Below the pieces are notes generated by a model. It ran no database searches and had not been told where the DNA came from. It saw only the letters and a list, made by a program, of their open reading frames with translations. This document shows, piece by piece, positions 18,201 to 21,848 of a DNA stretch of 24,146 nt. The stretch spans positions 1 to 24,146 of the IMG/VR virus record IMGVR_UViG_3300020172_000783; one strand, 5' to 3'. Position 1 is the stretch's first letter. Every line of letters starts with the position of its first letter. This DNA comes from a virus. The translations under genes and the position numbers were made by a program.

Positions 18201-20007
18201 CAATATTACTACGCAGTCAATTTTTGATTATACTCGGTTTACTAAACTTGAAGGCGGAAATGTTTTATTAAAAGCATCTGATAGGATAGAAGCCTACTAT
18301 ACAAATACAATTGGTCGGCCAGGAAAAGATTTAGCACAATTAATGCATGGAATTGAATATCCAGGCGCACAAGTTGTTGGTGAGCGATTTAATGCAAACA
18401 GCGTTACCGTTACTAGTAATGTGTTTGGCTTTAATTATATTGGCTTATCTATAACTAGTGCAAATACTCAGCAAGTTGACTTCTTAGACCTAGGATTTAA
18501 TTTGAATAATCCTGTCAAGGTTGAAGCTCTAGTACCTTTCCCATTTACAAATAATGGTATCTTTAGCATTGTTAGTGTAGATCACAACAGCTTAATGGTG
18601 TCGGGGGATAAGCCCATTGAGTCGTTGTATAACTTAACTGTTGGTGACTATATAACGGCAAATGTTGGTGATTACATAACACAGGCGAATACTTTAGCCA
18701 ACGCTTGGGTAGTTGCCAACGTAGCATATTCTAAACAAGTCACTGTTATACACAGTGTAACAGGATTTGAATTGTCCCCGGAAGTGATATCAATTAATGG
18801 TGTGACTACACTAGCAAACGTACAGGAGTTAACAGCCGGAGGAACAATTGAGTCTAAGATTTCTAATCTGTATATAGATGATCTATTAGATTCCAATATC
18901 TATAGTATGTACTTAGATTCAGCATTGGGTACCAGACCCGAGGACATAAACATCGTTGGTGGTGCATATGTTGATTTGTACAGTAGTCATGCCCCAGAGG
19001 AATTGATTCCTGGTCGTGTTTACGATGCACTTGAAATGCGTGTGTTTAGTAACACAGCCGGTAATACTGCAACCTATGGTTATAGAGTATTCCAGACAAT
19101 GAATGGCAATGTTGAATATGCAAGAATTAGTAATCTAGCAACAGCGTCGCTAACTGCTAATCTTGGTATCACTGATACTGCAATACATGTTAATGATGCC
19201 AGCATATTCCCGGCTGCTAACCCCGTATTTGGTATTCCTGGTGTTGTTTTCATTAACGGAGAAAAAATACATTACTATCAGAAATACGATACAACTAAAA
19301 TGGCCACAGCGGTTCCGTGGACAGCTAATGTAGACTATAGAACAGGCGCCCTATTAAGCGGTATTGACAGTAATGTTTATTTGGTATTAGGAAATGTGTA
19401 TGCTAATGCATCCGCTTATATTAACACTGCTAATTTACAATTAGTAACCTTAAACACATTAGCACAGATTCGAAGAGGAGTAGACGGAACTGGATTGCCT
19501 AATGTACATTTAGCTAATAGTCAAGTTGTTGATTCTAGTCTACAACAATTTGTACCTAACACGAGCTCAAATACCTCAACAATAACAGGAAACTTGATAG
19601 TAACAGCCAATGTAACTTGGAAGCTAACATTGAGTTCGAATATTACAGCAAACGTTGGTGATTATATTACGCAATTTATAGGTAATACCGGGAACGCTCG
19701 GGTACTTGGTAGCGTTGTTTCTGCAAATGTAGTGGCAGTGGATTTTGTACACGGAAACATAAAACTTGCATCAAATATTGGTACAAGAGTTAATATTGCT
19801 AATGTTACCTCCTACACAACTACAACAGCAAATATTGTAGCAATACAGCCCTTGGGTGCAGTAAGATCAAATGGAAATGTGGTGCTAAGTGGTATTACAT
19901 TACTGAATAACCCGCTTTGGGTTCCGTTAGGAACTGGTGTTGGTTTAGAAGGAAGCACTCTGTTTGCAGCAGAGTTTATTAAAGCAGAAGAGAGTTATAT
20001 ACCATGA
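6295..20007 (+). CDS. Giant modular virion protein (4570 aa), probable baseplate/tail structural protein
   Basis: A single uninterrupted frame encodes about 500 kDa. The N-terminus (KTVQFLPDIFRTDTNRKFLN, LDQLVSEPNFKKINGYIGRK, KFVNFSQYYW) and blocks near 483-545 (WSRSNRWFHLDVI, RASRPIIEFDEDLQLFN), 1303-1500 (GHDGS, YFYDTDRPHTHPWEMLGFSE, YGPAPYTGGN), 3252 (TWWDLSVASYIDYEQ) and 3750 (EVKPYRTKIREYV) look like conserved structural sequence. I associate them, from memory, with very large virion proteins of aquatic T4-like phages. Between them lie surface-type domains: cupredoxin-like 172-255, chitin-binding-like 1933-1972, seven FG-GAP repeats 2349-3161, a Gly-rich pair 3823-3890, and a duplicated module at 2588-2668 and 4438-4518. 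There is no signal peptide or evident membrane segment. The gene follows gp6 where T4 has gene 7, and no separate gp7- or gp10-like gene is seen, so it may be a wedge protein carrying peripheral domains. The exact T4 counterpart is unknown. Its stop overlaps the next start (ATGA). Confidence 0.8.
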   Translation: MAAIKTVQFLPDIFRTDTNRKFLNATLDQLVSEPNFKKINGYIGRKLSPSYKNTDSFIEEGSADRQNYQLEPSVIIKDPVTDSIDFITTYADILNKVKYYGGLPNNHSRLFDNEYYTYDPKIDLDKFVNFSQYYWLENGPPLVTVTASGVPLNATFTVTYNSTNRSYSFNDGTERPNPVITLARGGTYEFTINEPGNNFYIQSTPGASGYDPNLPNVNTRQVLGVSNNGTDVGTVRFVVPSSTAQIKWTSMIIGGHADYATNLSYLDVQGANPDDLNNLLGGLDGITTSLHNKKLIFVNNSLIDDVYWTDVDTVAFDKRNDIFQIDIQADELGVDRILLTSVASIIDNQKVLVKSGEVNTNKEFYSRLGQLYEIPLITAPLDQLFYQNSNNGDSVGQIRIVDPAATVLDVDADIIGQKTYFSPTGIIFTNGLKIQFDTSALAPYTNNTYYVEGVGNSIRLVPEDELTVPELDYDVSNQDYFTIKRSSLDRNAWSRSNRWFHLDVIQSASDYLGSTATFDQTKRASRPIIEFDEDLQLFNSGTEAKKTIDHADTLIKRAYAEVQGVTVYVTGLEGTIANDIPVSVVGKINNGDILVSSTVPGYATAANEENKESRLVPRDTNGNYILTVIGRGIDNKEATEGTLATVTPPVGTIGIPVGDTTDINYYYSNIDAICSKTVNLTAGSAANLTEGMTVDQISGTGVLGEGITIQSVNNSTQITLSDFPTSTGTISFSCALNDSTDEYATFTSGESFTIATNSRIIFTADDNDNVRNKIYDFTIELVTDALGTSVYKAYIVEAEDSLIEKGHTVIVKDGPQGKKQWHYTGSSWKLSQLKTSVNQHPLFDIVDSNGISFGDTSVYNGTSFVGSKIFSYKLGTGSNDTVLGIPLSYKNFVSQGDIQFDNNFDYETFSYLVTTGGTAAANVNSGYLQKNLSRTTCQRQNSWVINQDFSKQYQIYNFVYDGEINLFPIDNAPESSLITPNIKVLINNISISSDHFVVTKVVDRLALLIDPDIITVNDVIFVLIYSTGVSPNAYYQVPLNFDVNSLNVNLENLTLGQMRNHLITLKNNSLNVTGSVPGNSNLRDIQYKNNGGSILQHSAPLIYAGLFLNHPEMNFVNSIKLANREYSKFKIKFLELAINLNLDVTNVPSSVDTILSTINLVKNTTFPWYYSDMVPYGDTNKVSIPTYTVLNPAIKSYEITNIFNDSVVSNKSVLVYITRSIDNVVYKTLAIKGKDFVFDQTRPAITFTDTFNLLYGDLIDIIEYNNTDGSYIPETPTKLGLHPKFIPEIYTDNTYRTPIAVIQGHDGSITPAFNDYRDEFLLELERRIYNNIKVQYDTNIFNIADYVPGKFRVTDYSLSEFNQVLSQSFLSWAGTNRVDYTTNSTFVASDAFTWNYKKFTDVVNGETLPGSWHSIYKYFYDTDRPHTHPWEMLGFSEKPDYWNDRYGPAPYTGGNAVLWSDLSLGYIHEGPRKGFDTRYQRPNLSFIVPVDDSGNLISPEKILVQDFDSNKANTSFAVGDIGPTELAWRRSSEYAFALQLTLALLKPAKYFSLLSNTTTYYRDLVTAQFEIEDTKQHITPTAIPIHGYTQTDGSVVKGAGYLNWIRDYIKNLGVDAAADIIKNNLTNLNVQLSYKLAGYTDKKYIELLAEQNSPSSINDSVVIPDENYRVELFKGSAVNKISYSAVVVERTATGYTVSGYNITNPYFFIIPSQVNNNAYTITVGKERGVVYKDFKKAKYTVPYGTEFNTKQQVVDFLISYQRYLNSQGFIFNERNSDLKEQKDWILSAKEFLYWASQGWKSGIIVLSPVSGQLSLYDSESVVDEILNTPFSSRVLDINFKNIIKNDFTVTRESNLFTFKSTNGQVIGFAELDLVQFEHLLILDNVTVFKDVIYVPELGNRQYRLKLIGAKTADWTGSLELPGFVYSSGEVDNWMAGQDYSKGSIIKHKFKYYTALQNITAADQFQTVYWKQISTQELRSGMISNFATNAGSSARYYDIEDQPTDENYQSFSNGLIGFRNRSYFTNLGISNTTQSKFYQGFIKQKGTINAVNALRGAKFNDLDTGIQIYENWAVRVGEYGATDINQFIEVVLNDIDFVNNPSPMQFIDNSVVAQTNIPSFVALDIYRQSDNFYAKLFPAENLDEPSALRPLPVAGFVNLDDVDATIFNLTDYRTLTAIVDQIGTGYKIWVARDFDNAWNVYRATPVIGLAFALTYVIDNVGQLTTNQEHGLSVGEIIILKNFDSRFNGVYLVSSIIDSTRFYISLYQNLQNLIDEQTIIGNGMLFRLTSLKVQHPYQVDNARPSLGWIDNDKVWIDDVDGLKNWAVFNKTSPWDYSNKIELNESQYTGLDHFGQSLSFSQTGQVLFGGAPDSGTAGRVNIFSRNINSGYDPIGFFAPSNANILKFGKKIVNGSGFVAVSAPDSLSTKGLVYVYSDNVTLSQILVESAATIGDQFGASLAISNDGSYLYIGAPGANKVYCYAKAAVRNINTQSYPDTTTGLAGPNGKRTKFVIKNEIAVTVDTPEDIVIRSLLNQAEYIPYTDYSIAATTTISTISTSGLAKDPLTDAVPSTSVTYSDLPAAIGPNQFTGNISWRLALSSNITANVGDYITQFVGNTGNARVLANVVSSSNVVVDFIGGNIVLASNIGTRVNIANLTSYTTTTANVVSMQEIDGARFNVTRTGTSTAYTVTVTDAGYGYQTGDVLSILGANLGGVTSTNNLTITVTGTSAGKVIEFVTAPDSTAKIIVTAQPYRYKLISTLPLSSEVIGVDNFGISLACNTEGSSLAVGANYFTNNSINKSGAVFVYHRTITQFITDGISSTYQTLGTFNTVNRVSLNGTELTQDTDYYITNDNAIQFNPFNIPAVGKRLKAETNQFVLDQSLYSPQLISQAEQFGTDLSMCTTGCNIFATAPNYKESHYQAGIVYRFLNVGRIYGTVTGTVSDPVVTAGQLIVINNYNIVLTGPTLDNVIQSINLLAIPGILASKTTDNKLKIVSDVQVLGEKLDIKSGSTGTALADLGIVPYLYAQEMKHPDRIGETFGVSIASDMTTGMLVIGSAGADINVPTQVDNDNTVFDSGSTRFGDPAVDSGAVYVYNLMSNPFENEDNPSVFSYTQKLLGLGIETGYNFGESVAILDKTIAVGAPGDASIAASGGSVYLFNNTNLLSGWTLHRYKEERSDLSTITSTFIYDKKTQNIIDFFDILDPAKGKILGIVDQELDYKEEYDPASYNVNTSDLNILNEQFYWGKKQVGRTWWDLSVASYIDYEQDQLKYRINNWGSLFPGSQVDIYEWVESEVLPSQYVVGGSDGVPKYINNSSYCVSTIVDPVTGIITLKYYYWVRGKTTVNPIVARRSMSTSTLEKYISNPKDQGIPYIVPLARNALSLYNVNQLMSSTNVVLHLETSLARNPNLIHNEYQLVQQGNPDEIIPERVVNKLRDSLVGFNSFGQLVPDPAINPDNRTGILLRPRQSFFVNRSPALKTFVTSLNSVFVKNPILLVANASLMYAEEPLPSGIDSSTSSSIDLTYLNTESFEDGYSVLIPADADYNGKWTVYVFNGVTRAFDLRRIQSYKTPIFWDQIDWYSDTFTQGAIIAYTVNQFADVQKINPDIGDYIKVLDNGNGQWLIYEVVSATEYDLVAAQNATLSLKPEIYDSTLNSGFDSLVFDLTEFDPQAGVEISKIFDSVYSEIFIKDLAIYFNDIFFALVNYIYSEQKNPDWIFKTSFIDVYHQLRTLRQISSYIKDNQNFYEDYINEVKPYRTKIREYVPAYSADDSATGNWTDFDSPAFYDTGAGVFRSPDINNTADADIFTTELYEPYYDNYKYKVTDFFVSNAGSLYTIAPNVEISGGGGTGATAITTINGSGQVTGVYVTNAGSGYTTTPNVVINGTGTGARAYPLMKNEYFNSNAVVSYNTIRNVTTSLKFDRIDYSSNVIPWETNTAYANTIVSGSGSNIWVASGNIIIYNSQAFLATNANITTQSIFDYTRFTKLEGGNVLLKASDRIEAYYTNTIGRPGKDLAQLMHGIEYPGAQVVGERFNANSVTVTSNVFGFNYIGLSITSANTQQVDFLDLGFNLNNPVKVEALVPFPFTNNGIFSIVSVDHNSLMVSGDKPIESLYNLTVGDYITANVGDYITQANTLANAWVVANVAYSKQVTVIHSVTGFELSPEVISINGVTTLANVQELTAGGTIESKISNLYIDDLLDSNIYSMYLDSALGTRPEDINIVGGAYVDLYSSHAPEELIPGRVYDALEMRVFSNTAGNTATYGYRVFQTMNGNVEYARISNLATASLTANLGITDTAIHVNDASIFPAANPVFGIPGVVFINGEKIHYYQKYDTTKMATAVPWTANVDYRTGALLSGIDSNVYLVLGNVYANASAYINTANLQLVTLNTLAQIRRGVDGTGLPNVHLANSQVVDSSLQQFVPNTSSNTSTITGNLIVTANVTWKLTLSSNITANVGDYITQFIGNTGNARVLGSVVSANVVAVDFVHGNIKLASNIGTRVNIANVTSYTTTTANIVAIQPLGAVRSNGNVVLSGITLLNNPLWVPLGTGVGLEGSTLFAAEFIKAEESYIP
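6808..7059 (+). other. Cupredoxin-like beta domain in the giant protein
   Basis: Residues about 172-255 contain NPVITLARGGTYEFTIN, then NNFYIQSTPG, VLGVSNNGTDVGTVRFVVP and AQIKW. The order of an RG.TY.F strand, a F.I strand, a V.NNG...G...F.VP turn and a final strand matches cupredoxin-like domains found in phage and environmental surface proteins. The usual last strand with Cys and His/Met metal ligands (Y.C..H..M) is not seen, so metal binding is unlikely. The fold call is by eye. Confidence 0.4.
12091..12210 (+). other. CBM5/12-like (chitin-binding-type) motif in the giant protein
   Basis: Residues 1933-1972 read W-MAGQDYSKGSIIKHKFKYY, a short spacer, then YWKQI. This fits the small carbohydrate-binding pattern W...Y..G.iV.....yY.A......W..l of CBM family 5/12 and of many fibre proteins. 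Two looser copies beginning with PW and a following N..Y occur at residues 3931-3985 and 4342-4390. Sugar binding is inference. Confidence 0.4.
14056..14298 (+). repeat. Duplicated module, copy A (giant protein residues 2588-2668)
   Basis: The 81-residue module (ISWRLALSSNITANVGDYIT, QFVGNTGNARVL, SNIGTRVNIAN, SYTTTTANVV) is inserted between propeller blades 3 and 4. It recurs without gaps as copy B at 19606-19848. Identity is visible at DNA level too, for example TTGGTGATTATATTAC in both copies, so the duplication is recent or kept alike by recombination. Confidence 0.85.
14349..14430 (+). other. Gly-rich G-Y-G-Y beta motif in the propeller insertion
   Basis: Residues about 2686-2712 (YTVTVTDAGYGYQTGDVLSI) resemble the AGSGY...p.v.I modules at 17761-17964 of the same gene and sit directly after copy A of the duplicated module. 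Such stretches are common in phage fibre proteins as stacked beta turns. Confidence 0.4.
14727..14945 (+). other. Tail-type beta domain inserted between propeller blades 4 and 5
   Basis: Residues about 2811-2883 (FITDGISSTYQTLGTFNTVN, RVSLNGTELTQDTDYYITND, AIQFNPFNIPAVGKRLKAET) follow the order 'DG..T.f.....v..v.V.vNG..l....DY.i....i.F...p..G..i', a small beta domain I know from phage tail proteins. A similar arrangement of V.VYI..., DFVFDQTRPAITF and GDLIDIIEY occurs at residues about 1215-1265. Confidence 0.4.
15079..15369 (+). other. Flagellin-IN-like/tail domain inserted between propeller blades 5 and 6
   Basis: Residues about 2929-3025 read GTVTGTVSDPVV, AGQLIVINNYNIVLTG, NVIQSINLLAIPGILASKT, LKIVSDV, SGTALADLG. 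The pattern (g..l.IN...v...g..l..vi..IN...i.gv.A....g.l.i.s) is shared by Flagellin_IN-type modules and some phage tail proteins. It sits precisely between two propeller repeats. Confidence 0.45.
17761..17964 (+). repeat. Tandem Gly-rich AGSxY modules in the giant protein
   Basis: Two consecutive copies at residues about 3823-3855 and 3860-3890 share V.NAGS.YT..PNV.I.G.GTGA.A (NAGSLYTIAPNVEISGGG and NAGSGYTTTPNVVINGTG). This module is frequent in phage fibres and probably forms a thin beta-structured shaft or loop. Confidence 0.7.
18643..18834 (+). repeat. Degenerate third copy of the duplicated module
   Basis: Residues about 4117-4180 begin with a doubled VGDYITANVGDYITQA and continue with AWVVANVAYSKQVTVIH and a final ANVQELT. 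Start and end resemble copies A and B, but the centre has diverged. The DNA around 18660 (GCAAATGTTGGTGATTACAT) nearly matches copy A, and the VGDYIT unit itself is repeated in tandem here. Confidence 0.55.
19606..19848 (+). repeat. Duplicated module, copy B (giant protein residues 4438-4518)
   Basis: This copy (TWKLTLSSNITANVGDYIT, QFIGNTGNARVLGSVV, SNIGTRVNIANVTSYTTTTA) aligns to copy A along its whole length without gaps. It ends about 50 residues before the C-terminus, after a conserved stretch containing VFINGEKIHYYQKYDT and AQIRRGVDGTG (about residues 4250-4400). Confidence 0.85.
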
Positions 20008-20705
20008 TAAAACCACAGATAAATAATGATATGGATACAAATATGGAACTAGTAACAGAAAATATAGCACAAGAACGCCTACCGGATGAGCAAAGCGGCA
20101 TCTATGTCCAAGGACATATTAAAATTTTTGATCCAGAATCTGGCGAAGTTTACATTGACAAGCGTAATGCTATTCATTATGAAAATATTTCTGAATCAAT
20201 TGCGTATTCGTTAGCCAATAAAGGTCAAAGTTACATATACGAAATGCATTTTGGTAATGGCGGCACTAGTATTGACCCCACTGGTATTATTAACTATCTT
20301 CCATCCAATACAAATACAAGTAACAGTAACTTATATAATCCTACTTTTGCTAAAATTGTAGATAATACCAGCACACTGAATCCGGATCCTACTAGAAATA
20401 AAATTGAAATTAGACACACCCCTGGCAGAATTTACACAGATATTGTTATCTCGTGTTACTTAGATTATGGCGAGCCTAGCGGGCAAGCAGCGTTTGATAA
20501 TTCAACTACCTTAGAGGATACTTATACTTTTGACGAACTGGGATTAAAAGCAAGAAGCACTGATGGCAGCTCTGGTTTAACTACCACTGGAAAATTACTT
20601 ACGCATGTAGTGTTCCACCCAGTGCAAAAATCACTCAATAGACTAATTCAAATTGATTATACAGTGCGTATTCAGACTCTAACTAACTTGAGTACTATAG
20701 GATAA
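20004..20705 (+). CDS. Conserved virion protein of unknown function, probable baseplate/fibre linker
   Basis: The 233-residue product begins at ATG 20004, overlapping the stop of the giant gene (ATGA), which suggests translational coupling. An in-frame ATG at 20031 is an alternative start. Residues 32-50 (GIYVQGHIKIFDPESGEVY) and 53-70 (KRNAIHYENISESIAYSLA), then EMHFGNGGTSIDPTGIINYL near 80-100, form a conserved-looking core. The C-terminus (THVVFHPVQKSLNRLIQIDYTVRIQT) is beta-rich. I recognise this type from T4-like phages of aquatic origin but cannot assign a T4 gene. By position, between a wedge-type protein and fibres, it could serve the role of gp8 or of a fibre-attachment protein. It has no signal peptide or membrane segment. 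Confidence 0.7.
   Translation: MIKPQINNDMDTNMELVTENIAQERLPDEQSGIYVQGHIKIFDPESGEVYIDKRNAIHYENISESIAYSLANKGQSYIYEMHFGNGGTSIDPTGIINYLPSNTNTSNSNLYNPTFAKIVDNTSTLNPDPTRNKIEIRHTPGRIYTDIVISCYLDYGEPSGQAAFDNSTTLEDTYTFDELGLKARSTDGSSGLTTTGKLLTHVVFHPVQKSLNRLIQIDYTVRIQTLTNLSTIG
20698..20705 (+). promoter_or_regulatory. Ribosome binding site of the first fibre gene
   Basis: TAGGATAA overlaps the stop codon of the preceding gene and ends 4 bases before ATG 20710. It is a weak but plausible Shine-Dalgarno match that favours this start. Confidence 0.4.
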
Positions 20706-20709
20706 TACG

Positions 20710-21843
20710 ATGGCTTATTATGTTAACAAAACTGACGGCACTGCTATATTAATTCTTGATGGTACCAAAGATACCACTAGCACTAGCCTAACGTTATTTG
20801 GTCGATTATCTCAGACATACGGTGAAAATCTCAATGAGAACTTTGTTCACCTATTAGAGAACTTTGCCTTGGGCAGCGCACCAGCTTACCCAACAGTTGG
20901 GCAATTGTGGTACGATACCGCAGTTGATAATATTAAATCTTTTGACGGTACAGATTGGATCACTGTTGGTAGTTATATATCCGGAAACGTAACTTTAACT
21001 GGAAATCTTTTTGTTGGACCAAACTCGTTTCAAATACAAGATCTAGGTAATGTTTCTATTACTAATAGATCTAATGTTGGCAATATTAGTTTTTACGGAA
21101 ACATCAATGGAACCAATACACGTACTCTACACATCAATGGAGCAACAGGATTAGTCGAAGTCACTGCAAACGCCATTGCTAATCTTGGGGTAACAACAAA
21201 GATTTATGTTGATAGCGAAATTGCAAAAGCCAGCAGCGGAGCAAATGTTGCATTGGCTGCAAATGTTGCTATTATTAATGCAAACCTAGCGGTACGTACT
21301 ACAACAGAAGGAAATCTATCTTCAAGTATTAATGCAGCTAATTCGGCCATTGCGTTACGAGATACTATAACCAGAGTTAACAGTATCAATGGTGCAATTG
21401 ATACAGCAATTGTTGCAAACGTTGCCGCACTAAATTCTACTATTACCACTGTTAACCTAAGCGTAACAGCAGCCAATGTGTCGTCGGCAGCAAATGTCGT
21501 TGCAGCCAATGTTGAAATAGGTAAACTAAGAGCAAATATAACTGCAGCCAATGTTGTGATTGCTAGTATCCAATCCAACCTATCACAGACTAATACTGAT
21601 GTATCTGCATTGGCTCCAAAAGCTAGCCCAGCACTTACTGGTACACCAACCGCACCAACTCCAGCAGATGGAACAAACAGCACTAGAATTGCAACTACAG
21701 AATTTGTACAAACGGCTATTAATAGTATTCCTGGACCAAATTTATCAGGTGCAAAATGGCAAGGTAGTGCAAAATTCGTAGCAACCACAGATCCAACATC
21801 ATCTGACGGAGTTGATGGTGATTTCTGGTTCAAGTACAGTTAA
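20710..21843 (+). CDS. Tail-fibre protein with Ala/Asn/Val-rich shaft
   Basis: The 377-residue product has three parts. Residues 1-90 (MAYYVNKTDGTAILILDGT, SLTLFGRLSQTYGENLNENF, HLLENFALGSAP, GQLWYDT, SFDGTDWITVG) match the N-terminus of the fibre gene at 23310, so this is likely the attachment module. Residues about 165-300 are rich in Ala, Asn, Val and Ile, with recurring AANV units and regular small-residue spacing. That suggests a trimeric coiled coil or beta-helical shaft. Residues 305-340 (ASPALTGTPTAPTPADGTNS, RIATTEFVQTAI) are the classic repeat found near the end of many phage fibres. The C-terminus closes with GAKWQGSAKFVATTDP and DGVDGDFWFKYS. It probably forms one of the baseplate fibres; the following gene may provide its tip. 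Confidence 0.85.
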   Translation: MAYYVNKTDGTAILILDGTKDTTSTSLTLFGRLSQTYGENLNENFVHLLENFALGSAPAYPTVGQLWYDTAVDNIKSFDGTDWITVGSYISGNVTLTGNLFVGPNSFQIQDLGNVSITNRSNVGNISFYGNINGTNTRTLHINGATGLVEVTANAIANLGVTTKIYVDSEIAKASSGANVALAANVAIINANLAVRTTTEGNLSSSINAANSAIALRDTITRVNSINGAIDTAIVANVAALNSTITTVNLSVTAANVSSAANVVAANVEIGKLRANITAANVVIASIQSNLSQTNTDVSALAPKASPALTGTPTAPTPADGTNSTRIATTEFVQTAINSIPGPNLSGAKWQGSAKFVATTDPTSSDGVDGDFWFKYS

Positions 21844-21848
21844 ATTAT

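Noticed and set aside
20018-20025. GATAAATA as another late promoter
   Set aside because: It lies inside the 20004 gene and only five bases before the alternative ATG 20031, too close for a start site plus leader. In an AT-rich genome such near-matches are expected by chance.
21204-21833. A 209-codon open frame on the minus strand
   Set aside because: It lies wholly inside the Ala/Asn/Val-rich fibre gene. Its composition is what the complement of that repetitive sequence produces, and it has no ribosome binding site or recognisable domain.
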